From JABJOR01 sp965603075 (GTDB lineage Bacteria > Pseudomonadota > Alphaproteobacteria > Rhodospirillales > Casp-alpha2), in contig CBFDBO010000013.1 of the NCBI GenBank assembly GCA_965603075.1, forward strand, positions 13,540 through 77,539: a DNA stretch of 64,000 nt, given 5' to 3'. This document shows, piece after piece, positions 54,817 through 63,446 of the stretch. Both the position numbers and the translations under genes were made by a program. Position 1 is the first letter of the stretch, and each line of letters opens with the position of its first letter. The notes beneath the pieces were generated by a model. The model saw nothing but the letters and a program-made list of their open reading frames with translations. It was not told where the DNA came from and did not search any database.

Positions 54817-56139
54817 CTACTTAAGCGCCCCGGCAATTTCGTGGGCGGCGCGGATGCCGGATTGGAGGGCGCCGTGGGCGGTAGCTTGGGCGCCGATGAT
54901 GGTGGCTTCACCAGCGAAGAAGAGTTGCTCGTCTATGGAGCGGGCTAGTTCAGCGCGTTGGTGGGCTTGGCCTGGTTGGGCGCAGGAGTACGACCCCAGC
55001 GTCCAAGGTTCTGAGGCCCAGGCCGTGACGATGGAATTGCCGACGGATTTTCGAATATCATTACCGAATACATCGGCGATCTGGCTCACGGCAAAATCCA
55101 ATCCGGCTTGCTGGCCTTGTTTTTCAAGCCACTGGGCATGCCGTCCACCAACAAACACAACGGCTGTATTGAGACCCATGATGCTTGCTTCAATACCACA
55201 GCCCGATTCTGTATTCGCACTTGTATCCGTACTTGCGTCATTACCCGACGAATCATCGCGCCATGTTTGGTGAAAGCCCTGACCGTGTGCGCTAAACACG
55301 TCTTTGGTAAAATGAACACAGATTTTATTCATGGTCCCGGTGGGTAGATTATTGATGGCGTCCCACTTCCAATCGGGTAAGCCCGGTTTAAAATCGATAT
55401 GGTTCGCCCCTAACACCCCTGTGGAAACCGTACTGAGGACGCTGCGTCCTGTGAGGGTGCCTTTATTGGTTTCAACGCGAACCCCGACTTTTGACCAATC
55501 AATGCTCTCGACTTTGGTATTGAGTGACACAGGAATATCCGCCCCCCACTTAGCAACCAAATTACCGTAGCCATTGAGCACGGGAATATCCGTACCATGC
55601 CCAAAACTGGCAAAATCGGCCGCTGATGTTAAGTCGATATCCTGCGCATTAAGATCGGCCATGCTAATCATGAACGGGATAGCGTAAGGGTTATCTAAAT
55701 CAATCAGGTCAGAAATGGCCACATCGTTACGGGCCTCCGCTGAGTCAAAAATTTGATCTTCACATTCTTGCATATACTGATAATAGGCTTCTTGCTCGGC
55801 TTGCGTGAGGAGCGCGCCATTAAAATATTGGCGCACTCGATCGGGCTGGAACATGTGCTTTTTATGCTTGCCCAGTATCACCCCTAAATCATCCGCAATG
55901 GGAACAAAGGGATTGGTATCGCCTTGATGCAGGTAACTGCACCCCAGATCAAACCACACGCCGGGCGAAACTTCTTCGCTATAAGCCCGCCCACCAATGC
56001 GGTGAGAGCCTTCAACCACTGTATAACTCCGTCCAAGCTTGGTGAGCTCAATCGCAGCAGAAAGCCCCGCCACACCCGCGCCTATAATGATGACATCCGT
56101 TTCGGTGGACTCGGTGGACTTACGAGGTTCGCTTGACAT
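54817..56139 (-). CDS. Flavin-containing amine oxidase
   Basis: 440-aa FAD amine oxidase of the monoamine/polyamine oxidase type. The N-terminal Rossmann motif DVIIIGAGVAGLSAAIELTK and the SHRIGGRAYSEE segment bind FAD. The C-terminal LFFAGEATIIGAQATAHGAL is the conserved flavin-contact motif. A short Ser/Thr/Asn/Asp-rich insert (SSGNDASTDTSANTESG, about residues 285-301) is unusual. It is the second gene of a unit with the 2OG oxygenase (4-bp gap). The amine substrate is unknown. Confidence 0.9.
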   Translation of the reverse strand: MSSEPRKSTESTETDVIIIGAGVAGLSAAIELTKLGRSYTVVEGSHRIGGRAYSEEVSPGVWFDLGCSYLHQGDTNPFVPIADDLGVILGKHKKHMFQPDRVRQYFNGALLTQAEQEAYYQYMQECEDQIFDSAEARNDVAISDLIDLDNPYAIPFMISMADLNAQDIDLTSAADFASFGHGTDIPVLNGYGNLVAKWGADIPVSLNTKVESIDWSKVGVRVETNKGTLTGRSVLSTVSTGVLGANHIDFKPGLPDWKWDAINNLPTGTMNKICVHFTKDVFSAHGQGFHQTWRDDSSGNDASTDTSANTESGCGIEASIMGLNTAVVFVGGRHAQWLEKQGQQAGLDFAVSQIADVFGNDIRKSVGNSIVTAWASEPWTLGSYSCAQPGQAHQRAELARSIDEQLFFAGEATIIGAQATAHGALQSGIRAAHEIAGALK

Positions 56140-56142
56140 GGG

Positions 56143-56940
56143 TTATTCAGACCTTCCGTAAAATTGAGCGCGGTCTTCTGGTTTAAAGGCCACACCGGGG
56201 GTTGGCTCATAACTGAGCGTCGCTAAAATTCTTTGCTTGTTACCTTCAATCGGGGTGACTTTATGGGCCGCGTAATGTCCCGCGAAGATGGTTAAGGTCC
56301 CAACCGGTGCATTGCGTATTTCGACCTTTGGATCATCACCGCTAAGTAGGAGACCAACACCGTGATAGTTGGGGTTATCATCCGTTCGCAATCCTTGACG
56401 AACTTGAAATTCACCCCCCGCATCGGGTTTTTGCAACAATACTGTAACCGTGAAGTGCGCTCGGTCGAAATGCCAATCGAGCTGATCGCCTTCATCAAAA
56501 TAATGTACGTTCAATTTCGCCAATGGGTCTTCGTGTAGATACATTTTGTCATGCCCCATCAACCGGGCGACGAAATCGATCATCTCAGGACGTCCATAAA
56601 TTTGGTCAATAATGGAATTTTCTAATTGATCGGCGGGCACACACCATTTTGCGGTATGCAGGGTTTGCCGCGCAGGGTGACTGCAAGCAACCGGGGGCGG
56701 CATGCTGGAGAAATACACATTGTGGTCATCATCTTGACGATACGCCGTGGGAAACAGAGCGTTCATTTCCTTAACACAGTCAAGGCGGGTGAGCTCACGC
56801 ACGAACCCCGGCATTGAGCAATAACCTTTCTTGGCAAAGCTCGCCCGGCAGGTTTCCATAAAGACTAATCCCTGATCTGCATCCAATCGGTCGAGAGGGT
56901 ACTTTTCAAGATCGATGAGTTCCGCTAATTCCATAATCAC
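56143..56940 (-). CDS. 2-oxoglutarate/Fe(II)-dependent oxygenase-like protein
   Basis: 265 aa with a double-stranded beta-helix core. The iron-binding H-x-D is in LDWHFDRAHFTVTVLL, the distal His is in FAGHYAAHKVTPIEG, and the following R (KQRILATLSYE) fits 2-oxoglutarate binding. Substrate unknown; the amine oxidase 4 bp downstream suggests an amine or amino-acid derivative. Start ATG 56940, with a second ATG two codons later. Divergent from the DadA/PuuB-like gene across 189 bp. Confidence 0.82.
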   Translation of the reverse strand: MIMELAELIDLEKYPLDRLDADQGLVFMETCRASFAKKGYCSMPGFVRELTRLDCVKEMNALFPTAYRQDDDHNVYFSSMPPPVACSHPARQTLHTAKWCVPADQLENSIIDQIYGRPEMIDFVARLMGHDKMYLHEDPLAKLNVHYFDEGDQLDWHFDRAHFTVTVLLQKPDAGGEFQVRQGLRTDDNPNYHGVGLLLSGDDPKVEIRNAPVGTLTIFAGHYAAHKVTPIEGNKQRILATLSYEPTPGVAFKPEDRAQFYGRSE

Positions 56941-57129
56941 CCCCCTTCTTAAATGTTACAGGAGTTTATCTAGCATTTATTCTGTAATCTTAAGCTCAAA
57001 AAGGTCAAACTTAATTTTTCCACCGTCTATAATTTGGTTCACTTCTCTGAATTCATAGATAGTATAGGCGGGTAGAAATAATGATAGATTAAAACCGAAT
57101 ACGAAAAAATAACCTTAAGGCAAACCACC

Positions 57130-58482
57130 ATGAAACACATCTATTCCGAATCCGCTTTTGATACCCAAACGCCCGTTGGCAGTTGGTGGGAACAGTCAGC
57201 CGGCGACTTGGTTGACTGCGTTGATCTGAGCGGTGAAGAAAATGCCGTTTGTGATGTGGCGGTTATTGGGGCCGGATTTACCGGGTTATCCGCGGCCTAT
57301 CATATGGCCCGCGACCATGGTGCCCATGTACGGGTATTGGACGCAGCCATGGTTGGATTTGGCGGGTCGGGCCGCAATGGTGGTTTTGTTGGTGGCGGCG
57401 GATCTAAAATCGAACCGGACGCCATGGCGCAACATTATGGACTGGAGGAGACCAAACGATTTATTGGTTGGCAGCAAAGCACGGTCGAGTTGGTGGCTGA
57501 AATTCTTCAATCTGAAAACATCGATGCTGAGAAAGCCGGCAGCAATGAAGTTGGCTTTGCCCACAAGGCAAATCGGGCAAAGGGCTTGAAAGAATACGCC
57601 GATCATTCCAACAAAGTATTCGGTACTAAATTTTCCTATATGGACCGTGATCAATGCCGCGCCCATGGATTGGCAGGTCCCCAAGTTCATGGTGGAATGT
57701 TGATCCCCGGCTTGTTTGGCATCCATCCAATGAAATATGTGCGCGGATTGGCCCGCGCGGCACAAAAACACGGCGTTATCATCCACGATTTCGCCCCCGT
57801 CAACGGATGGCGCAAAGAAGGCGACATACATATTCTCAGCACACCGAAAGGTGAAGTACGGGCGAAAAAAGTTATCATTGGCACCAATGGTTATACCGCC
57901 GAGGATACCAATCCGGGACTTACCGGGCGGATCATGCCTGCGCTTTCAAATATTCTCGTCACCCGTCCGTTGAGCAAATCAGAGCAAAAAGCCCAAGGCT
58001 GGACCACCAACGATATCGCCTTTGATAGCCGCAAATTATTACACTACATCCGCCTACTGCCCGATGGGCGTTTCATGTTTGGTGGTCGAGGAGGATGGGA
58101 CGCGTCACCCGAAGGCAAAAAACGGATGCGCGTTTATATGGAACGCACATTTAAAGAAATGTTGCCCGAATGGTCACACGTAGAATTTACCCATTTTTGG
58201 AACGGCTTTATCGCCCTGAGCTATGATTTGGTGGCCCACATCAGCAACCCGCAAAATGATCCAACGGTCTGGAGCGCCTTAGCGTGGCAAGGCAGTGGCA
58301 TTGCCGCCGGAACGGGTTCGGGGAAAATAGTTGCAGAATTAACCATGGGGAAGACCACACCTGAACAGGCCATTCCGCTGGTCATGCGACGACCGCCACC
58401 CAAGTTCCCCTTACCGTTCTTGCGAACAACCTATCTACGTGCCGCATATTCACTTTATCAGATCAAGGATGAATATTTATGA
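57130..58482 (+). CDS. FAD-dependent amine/amino-acid oxidoreductase (DadA/PuuB-like)
   Basis: 450-aa DAO-family flavoprotein. CDVAVIGAGFTGLSAAYHMA binds FAD ADP, and GFGGSGRNGGFVGGG is the motif seen in gamma-glutamylputrescine oxidases and related enzymes. The C-terminus has AWQGSGIAAGTGSGKIVAEL. The N-terminal YSESAFDTQTPVGSWWEQSAG is also PuuB-like. Oxidation of a gamma-glutamylated or free polyamine is plausible but no PuuA ligase is nearby. The last four bases overlap the downstream deacetylase-fold gene (ATGA). Confidence 0.88.
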   Translation: MKHIYSESAFDTQTPVGSWWEQSAGDLVDCVDLSGEENAVCDVAVIGAGFTGLSAAYHMARDHGAHVRVLDAAMVGFGGSGRNGGFVGGGGSKIEPDAMAQHYGLEETKRFIGWQQSTVELVAEILQSENIDAEKAGSNEVGFAHKANRAKGLKEYADHSNKVFGTKFSYMDRDQCRAHGLAGPQVHGGMLIPGLFGIHPMKYVRGLARAAQKHGVIIHDFAPVNGWRKEGDIHILSTPKGEVRAKKVIIGTNGYTAEDTNPGLTGRIMPALSNILVTRPLSKSEQKAQGWTTNDIAFDSRKLLHYIRLLPDGRFMFGGRGGWDASPEGKKRMRVYMERTFKEMLPEWSHVEFTHFWNGFIALSYDLVAHISNPQNDPTVWSALAWQGSGIAAGTGSGKIVAELTMGKTTPEQAIPLVMRRPPPKFPLPFLRTTYLRAAYSLYQIKDEYL

Positions 58483-59582
58483 AAACCGGATTTGTCACCC
58501 ATGAAAAATATTTGTGGCACGACACCAAAAGTGCGGCACTTTATATGCCCGCCGTGGACTACGTCGAGCCGGAGGCCCATACAGAAGGGCCAGAAAGCAA
58601 ACGTCGATTTCGAAATCTGTTAGAAGTCTCCGGGGTTCTTGATCAACTCACCCGCATCAAACCACGCCCCGCAACAGAAGAAGAAATTCTGCGTTTTCAT
58701 ACCAGGGACTATTTAGACAGCATCATCGCCCGCAGCAATGATAATGGTGGGGACGCGCAACCCGGTGGTGGCGCCCCGTTCAGCGTTGGCGCCTATGAAA
58801 TTGCGGCCTTATCCGCCGGGGGCGTGATCGCGGCTTTTGACGGCGTCCTGACGGGGTCGGTAAAGAATGCTTACGCGCTTGTTCGCCCGCCCGGTCATCA
58901 CGCACTGGCCCATGAGGGTTGCGGATTTTGCTTGTTTGGTAATGCAGTCATCGCCATCAAACACGCCATGATCGCCCACCATGTGGAACGAATTGTGACC
59001 ATCGATTGGGATGTCCATCATGGCAATGGTACGGAAAGCGCCTTTTATGACGATCCAAATGTTTTAACCATTTCCATCCATCAAGACGAAAATTTCCCTC
59101 ATAATTCGGGTCATGGGGATAGGAATGGTGAAGGGGATGGTGCAGGGTATAACATCAATATACCCCTACCCGCCGGATCGGGACGGGGCGCTTACCGGGC
59201 CATTATGGAACGTGTTATTTCACCCGCTGTACGAGCCTTCAAACCCGACTTAATCGTCATCCCTTGTGGGTTTGATGCCAACGCCTATGATCCTCTAGGG
59301 CGCATGTTATTAAGCAGTGGGGCCTATGTTGAAATGACCAGACATGTCATGGACTTAGCAAATGAAGTCTGCAATGACCGTTTGGTGATGTGTCATGAAG
59401 GCGGATATTCCAGCGCTTATGTCCCATTTTGTGGTCAGGCCGTGGTGGAAGAAATGGCAGGGATCATTGATCCCATAACCGATCCGTTTTTAGAGGCCAT
59501 TGAAGGCATGGCAGGACAAGACCTGCTAACGCATCAAGATACCGTCATCACCAAAGCCGCCGAAATTGCCAACAGAATTTAA
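58479..59582 (+). CDS. Histone-deacetylase-fold amidohydrolase (acetylpolyamine amidohydrolase-like)
   Basis: 367-aa zinc hydrolase of the class II HDAC/acetylpolyamine amidohydrolase superfamily. Catalytic RPPGHHALAHEGCGFCLFGN and the zinc residues in IDWDVHHGNGTESAFY and PCGFDANAYDPLG are intact. ATG 58479 overlaps the PuuB-like stop, so the two are translationally coupled. Together they suggest deacetylation and oxidation of an acetylated amine; substrate is inference. The kinase gene follows after 6 bp. Confidence 0.92.
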   Translation: MKTGFVTHEKYLWHDTKSAALYMPAVDYVEPEAHTEGPESKRRFRNLLEVSGVLDQLTRIKPRPATEEEILRFHTRDYLDSIIARSNDNGGDAQPGGGAPFSVGAYEIAALSAGGVIAAFDGVLTGSVKNAYALVRPPGHHALAHEGCGFCLFGNAVIAIKHAMIAHHVERIVTIDWDVHHGNGTESAFYDDPNVLTISIHQDENFPHNSGHGDRNGEGDGAGYNINIPLPAGSGRGAYRAIMERVISPAVRAFKPDLIVIPCGFDANAYDPLGRMLLSSGAYVEMTRHVMDLANEVCNDRLVMCHEGGYSSAYVPFCGQAVVEEMAGIIDPITDPFLEAIEGMAGQDLLTHQDTVITKAAEIANRI

Positions 59583-59588
59583 TTCATC

Positions 59589-60575
59589 ATGAGCACTCGC
59601 GAAGCCAAACGCCTGCAATACTTAAAAAACCATGGCTGGGGCGCAGCCCTGATGACGCCCTTACCCGCTGATCTATCGTTTAGGCGATATTTCAGATTAC
59701 AAGATGGTCCTCGCAATGCGCTTTTAATGGACAGCCCACCGGATAAGGAAAACATTCGACCGTACGTCATAATGGATCGGCATTTGGCGCGCCTTGGGTT
59801 TTCAGTTCCTACTATTTTGGAATTAGACGAAGACCAAGGCTTGGCCATCATCGAAGACTTCGGTGATGACACCTATACAAATTTACTTAAAGGCGGCGTG
59901 GATGAACGCGTGCTCTACGAACTGGCCATTGATACGCTCGCCGCTTTGCAAAGCAATTCAAAAGCCGCTGATATTGACGTGCCCGCCTATAATCTTGATC
60001 TGCTCATTTTAGAAGTCATGCGGTATACCGAATGGTTCTATCCGTATTATGACGCCGGACAACCGGTGAGCGATAAGAAGCGTCATCCGGCGGCTGAAAA
60101 AGATTTTGAAGCCGCGTGGCGTGATGTGTTTGCGGCCCTGCCAGACTACAACCCAAATATTGTTCTGCGAGATTATCATGTGGATAATTTGATGATTTTA
60201 AAAGAGCGCGAGGGCATTGCCCGGTGTGGTCTCCTCGATTTTCAAGACGCTTTAATCGGTCACCCCGCCTATGATCTAACATCATTATTGGAAGATGCCA
60301 GACGCGATATCGCACCAGATTTACGCGCCACCCTGTACAAGCGGTATGCCAATCTTTTACCAGAAAACGCCGGAGATGATTTCGCTCAATGGTACGACGT
60401 GCTCAGCGCCCAACGGCACGCCAAAATCCTAGCCCACTTTAATCGCTTCCATCTGCGCGATAATAACGACAGCAAATTAATCCATATCCCTCGCGTGATG
60501 GGATTATTGCAAAGTAAGCTGGACCAACCCATACTGATCCCTGTAAGACAGTGGTTTGATGCCTACATGGTATAA
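59589..60575 (+). CDS. Aminoglycoside-phosphotransferase-fold kinase (AmgK-like)
   Basis: 328-aa phosphotransferase. ADLSFRRYFRLQDG is the N-lobe start typical of AmgK, the anomeric MurNAc/GlcNAc kinase of cell-wall recycling. IVLRDYHVDNLMIL supplies the catalytic loop (RDYHxDN) and LLDFQDALIGHPAYDL the metal site. In many alphaproteobacteria it lies beside tsaE and murU; neither is here, so the recycling role is uncertain. It follows the deacetylase-fold gene by 6 bp. Confidence 0.83.
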   Translation: MSTREAKRLQYLKNHGWGAALMTPLPADLSFRRYFRLQDGPRNALLMDSPPDKENIRPYVIMDRHLARLGFSVPTILELDEDQGLAIIEDFGDDTYTNLLKGGVDERVLYELAIDTLAALQSNSKAADIDVPAYNLDLLILEVMRYTEWFYPYYDAGQPVSDKKRHPAAEKDFEAAWRDVFAALPDYNPNIVLRDYHVDNLMILKEREGIARCGLLDFQDALIGHPAYDLTSLLEDARRDIAPDLRATLYKRYANLLPENAGDDFAQWYDVLSAQRHAKILAHFNRFHLRDNNDSKLIHIPRVMGLLQSKLDQPILIPVRQWFDAYMV

Positions 60576-60617
60576 TTAATAATATATAAGAATGCTGATA
60601 TATAAATTGGAACCCAA

Positions 60618-60854
60618 ATGAAAATCATGATCCTCAATCTGCCGCGCGATTTAAGCGAGCAATCGCTAGCGCTTATGTTCAAAACCCACGGCAATATTAA
60701 ATCATGTGATCTGGTCATGGACGAGACCACAGGCAAATCAAAAGGTTTTGGTTTCGTCGAAATGGCCCTAGAACATGAAGGCAAAGCCGCTATTGATGCA
60801 CTGCATGGCACCACTATCAAAAAGAATAAAATTAAGGTAAAGGCTGCTGAATGA
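60618..60854 (+). CDS. RRM-domain RNA-binding protein
   Basis: 78 aa, a single RNA recognition motif. RNP2 is IMILNLP (residues 3-9) and RNP1 KGFGFVEM (residues about 42-49), each with the aromatic residues that stack on RNA. Bacterial proteins of this kind are small, often cold- or stress-linked, RNA-binding proteins. Convergent with DUF3047; the stops are 24 bp apart. Confidence 0.92.
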   Translation: MKIMILNLPRDLSEQSLALMFKTHGNIKSCDLVMDETTGKSKGFGFVEMALEHEGKAAIDALHGTTIKKNKIKVKAAE

Positions 60855-60878
60855 CACTCTAAATGACGCTATGAGAAA

Positions 60879-61595
60879 TTATGGCGCCATAAAAGAGATG
60901 TTACGGACATAGGCGTGAGAAACCGTCTTCAGATCATCGCTGTCCGCACTTAGTAAAATATTTGACACCGTCCGCGGGGCCGTCCCAAAGGCGCGTTTAT
61001 AATCAGCGACAATATCAAATCTTTCCTTAACCCACTCACCCACGGGATCGGATTGGGTACGGCAGATAATCATTGTATTTATGTCACCGTAATAAGGGCT
61101 TTTGATCATGTCACCCGTCTTACCTAAGCCGCCCCATACATAAGACAATACCCGACCAGGCGCGTCTTTTCCACGCTTGATTTCTATAAACGGTCGCAAC
61201 AGTTTTTCAGAAAAGGTAGCGGTAGCGGGGTCGTATGGAAAAGTAACATATAAGGCCACGGTCCGGTCATCCTTGCCCTTTTTTGCGAGATCAGAAACAA
61301 TGGCCGGTCCCTCTATTTTCCACTCCCATGAAACGAATGGTAACTGTGAAAGGTTGATAGAGACCTGTTTTCCAATCATCGAAACGCTCGAATCAGACTT
61401 GATCTCGATACAGTCTTCACCACAGGTATCGTATCGGTTTGGTTGCTTGCCGTTGAAAAGAATTTCCTCCCAACCTTGTTTTTCTAAATTGGGTAATAAG
61501 CCACCGTGCGCAGGGGAATATAGAGAAACGGACGCCAACAGCCCGAGCAGGCAGAATAAACTAATGTGAATAATATGGTTGCAAGGTTTTCTCAT
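60879..61595 (-). CDS. DUF3047 domain protein with signal peptide
   Basis: 238 aa, exported: a Sec signal peptide (residues 1-30, hydrophobic core ISLFCLLGLLASVSLY). The mature protein matches DUF3047 (LPFVSWEWKIEGPAI; DDRTVALYVTFPYDPA; VSYVWGG-type loop here written LSYVWGGLGKTG; RFDIVADYKRAFG). Likely a periplasmic beta-sandwich of unknown function. Lies 37 bp downstream of the kinase gene on the same strand. Confidence 0.85.
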   Translation of the reverse strand: MRKPCNHIIHISLFCLLGLLASVSLYSPAHGGLLPNLEKQGWEEILFNGKQPNRYDTCGEDCIEIKSDSSVSMIGKQVSINLSQLPFVSWEWKIEGPAIVSDLAKKGKDDRTVALYVTFPYDPATATFSEKLLRPFIEIKRGKDAPGRVLSYVWGGLGKTGDMIKSPYYGDINTMIICRTQSDPVGEWVKERFDIVADYKRAFGTAPRTVSNILLSADSDDLKTVSHAYVRNISFMAP

Positions 61596-61632
61596 GATAT
61601 GGATTTCCTCTACTTACACCCCTTAACCGTTT

Positions 61633-62172
61633 TTAGATATTCTCGTCAGTATTCTTAGAATGAACAATTAAATTAAAACCTTCATCAATAGTCGGTGCTA
61701 CGAAGTAGCTGGTAAATAAATCAAAATCCGCTTCACTAGGCTGAAAGGCATGATCAGCCGTCTCATTCCTGTCGCGCAGACGTTTTTTACAAACCTCATC
61801 GGGCACATCCAGATAATGTAATTCGTGGTCCACACCGGCAGCTTCGAACAATCCCTGTAACCAATGCCTTTGTTCGTGGGTGTTGGCCGGAAAATCCATC
61901 ACCACCGACACGCCCTCCCTGAGCAAACTCACCACGTGCGGTCCAATGACTTCACGCAACCGTGTTGAACAGCGTACGTAATCTTTCAGTGATAGAATTT
62001 CACCCGGATATAATTTTGAAATCCAGTGATCTTCGTTCAATAGCACGCTTAACGGGGGCGCCGCCAGTTCAAGCGCAAGTGTCGATTTACCCGCAGCGAT
62101 TTTACCACTGATAATAAATAACGTCGTTTGATTATTTGGCATAGGAGTGTTGGACATGTGAGGATTAGACAT
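61633..62172 (-). CDS. Predicted P-loop kinase (AAA/zeta-like)
   Basis: 179 aa. Walker A is SGKIAAGKSTLALEL, followed by VLLNEDHWISKLYPG and VSVVMDFPANTHEQR; a lid-like CKKRLRDRNET carries Arg residues. The arrangement resembles small P-loop kinases often annotated as AAA or zeta-toxin-like ATPases; no antitoxin gene adjoins, so a toxin role is not supported. Several in-frame ATGs (codons 1, 6 and 11) could be the start. Confidence 0.75.
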   Translation of the reverse strand: MSNPHMSNTPMPNNQTTLFIISGKIAAGKSTLALELAAPPLSVLLNEDHWISKLYPGEILSLKDYVRCSTRLREVIGPHVVSLLREGVSVVMDFPANTHEQRHWLQGLFEAAGVDHELHYLDVPDEVCKKRLRDRNETADHAFQPSEADFDLFTSYFVAPTIDEGFNLIVHSKNTDENI

Positions 62173-62278
62173 AGGTATACTACTGGTTTCTACAATAAAA
62201 GCTATACAAGCATTATCTGATTGGCCTTACGTTCGCAAGGTTGTTATTATCCAAGGTTACCCTCTAAAGCTTTTCGAC

Positions 62279-62461
62279 TTAGCCATCACTTCTCTTCATG
62301 CAAATACCTTGAATTCCATTCGGTAATTTGTACCATTTATCTCTGTATGGCTCGACCATTTCATCACGTTTTTCAAAACATTTGTATCTTTCGATGTATG
62401 TACCTTGGACAATGGTTTCTACGTTTCCCGTGGTGAGGAATATTAATATTAAAACGTACAT
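62279..62461 (-). CDS. Tiny unknown protein C of a three-gene operon
   Basis: 60 aa. A hydrophobic N-terminus (MYVLILIFLTTG) suggests export or membrane anchoring; the rest is charged, with two cysteines (YKCFEKR; GICMKR). The ribosome site AAGGA lies 5 bases before ATG 62461, inside the end of gene B, so translation is probably coupled. No family recognised. Confidence 0.5.
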   Translation of the reverse strand: MYVLILIFLTTGNVETIVQGTYIERYKCFEKRDEMVEPYRDKWYKLPNGIQGICMKRSDG

Positions 62462-62637
62462 GGCGATCCTTCATTGTTAATAAATTCACTTAAGCTTCTC
62501 GGCCATCCATTCTTGGCACAGAGGTCTAAAGCGTTTTCAATACCAAGAGAATAAACAAGGCATTTTGAGACCCCTGATTGATAGAAAGAATCACTATGTA
62601 TTTTTTCTAAGACTGAACAGTAATTAGATTTGTTCAT
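62449..62637 (-). CDS. Tiny unknown protein B of a three-gene operon
   Basis: 62 aa with four cysteines (NYCSVL, SKCLVY, DLCAKN and a C-terminal SPCTF). ATG 62637 has a strong ribosome site (GGAGGG, 5-6 bases upstream), which is the main evidence that it is translated. Overlaps gene C by 13 bp and follows gene A after 13 bp. No family recognised. Confidence 0.5.
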   Translation of the reverse strand: MNKSNYCSVLEKIHSDSFYQSGVSKCLVYSLGIENALDLCAKNGWPRSLSEFINNEGSPCTF

Positions 62638-62650
62638 TCATCCCTCCAAA

Positions 62651-62821
62651 TTAATTAATCCAATCCAATTCATTGAAATCTCCAATAACTTCTTCAGCTA
62701 AGGAAAAATCATTGAGGACTGAATAAAGACTATCTTTAATAGCTTCATTCGTTCTTGATGAACTTGCATAAGTTTCTTGAAATACAGTTTCGCTGATTGA
62801 AGGGCTCTCATTTAAAAACAT
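62651..62821 (-). CDS. Tiny unknown protein A of a three-gene operon
   Basis: 56 aa from ATG 62821, preferred over the in-frame ATG 62848 because AAGGAG sits 8 bases before it while the upstream ATG has no ribosome site. Acidic, Ser-rich, no cysteine, no membrane segment. First gene of the set with B and C. No family recognised. Confidence 0.5.
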   Translation of the reverse strand: MFLNESPSISETVFQETYASSSRTNEAIKDSLYSVLNDFSLAEEVIGDFNELDWIN

Positions 62822-62848
62822 TGGTCTTTCTCCTTTTGTTTTGGACAT

Positions 62849-63244
62849 TACAAATTAGTAGGCGCAATTACCGTGCCATGATGATTCACGTAATTAGGAG
62901 ATAGTGATGTTAGGGGGAGGTCTTCGAGGATACAGGGAGTTAATTCAATTAAAACAGTGATTTTAGGGCAAAACAGCTCCACAAAAGCCCCCATTGCATC
63001 TCGAAATAGTGGATTAGTAACTATTTAATTAGTAATGCGCTCTCAAAATGAGAATTATTATTATAATATTCTATCAATTTGAGATCATATCGTGAATTTC
63101 TCGTAGACAGCCTTATCCTTTGAGAAGAAGACGACACAAGCCATATGCAACTATCGTTTTAGAAGGCACTATATCTGCTTAAAACATACAGCCCCTAGGT
63201 GCCGATAAGTGCCTCAGCACTATATAGATTTTTAAAGCCCGCCT
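62849..63244. other. AT-rich non-coding region between the tiny-gene operon and the tRNA scar
   Basis: I see no gene here. It contains a perfect TCTCAAA...TTTGAGA inverted repeat (63041-63047 and 63078-63084) enclosing an AT-rich near-palindrome centred near 63061 (AGAAT...ATTCT arms) that loosely resembles a Fur-type operator. It may hold the promoter for the tiny-gene operon. Confidence 0.4.
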
Positions 63245-63284
63245 AAAAAAGGTCAAAGCCTCAAGGTTTCCCTTGAGGCTTTGA
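63245..63284 (-). terminator. Intrinsic terminator following the tRNA-Val remnant
   Basis: Minus strand: TCAAAGCCTCAAGG, GAAA loop, CCTTGAGGCTTTGA, then CCTTTTTT. A perfect 14-bp stem. It begins at the base after the CCA end, as expected for a tRNA gene terminator. Confidence 0.92.
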
Positions 63285-63330
63285 TGGTGGGAACGACTGG
63301 GATTGAACCAGTGACCCCTGCAATGTCAAG
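63285..63330 (-). pseudogene. Truncated tRNA-Val(GAC) 3' end, probable attachment-site scar
   Basis: The minus strand shows the 3' part of a tRNA: anticodon loop TTGACAT (GAC, valine; 63329-63323), stem half TGCAG, variable GGGTC, T arm ACTGG-TTCAATC-CCAGT (63312-63296), acceptor strand CGTTCCC, discriminator A and CCA (63287-63285). The 5' half (acceptor GGGAACG, D arm, anticodon 5' stem) is missing; sequence upstream of 63330 does not pair. This is what an integrase leaves at the far end of an element inserted in a tRNA 3' end. Confidence 0.8.
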
Positions 63331-63446
63331 TAAGGGTCCTTTTTCTCACCTTCTTCTAAGCAACTGAAATTAAAAGAAACTATTCGGCGTGTAGTCAGCC
63401 TTAAATGGTGACTTGTGGTCCGTTTGGAGGTCGATGGGGTGCTTAG

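Noticed and set aside
61633..62172. Zeta-type toxin reading of the P-loop gene
   Set aside because: Only the Walker A and general kinase layout fit; there is no adjacent antitoxin gene, so a generic P-loop kinase is the safer call.
62221..62436. Plus-strand ORF of 71 aa
   Set aside because: Antisense to tiny gene C, no ribosome site, unusual composition.
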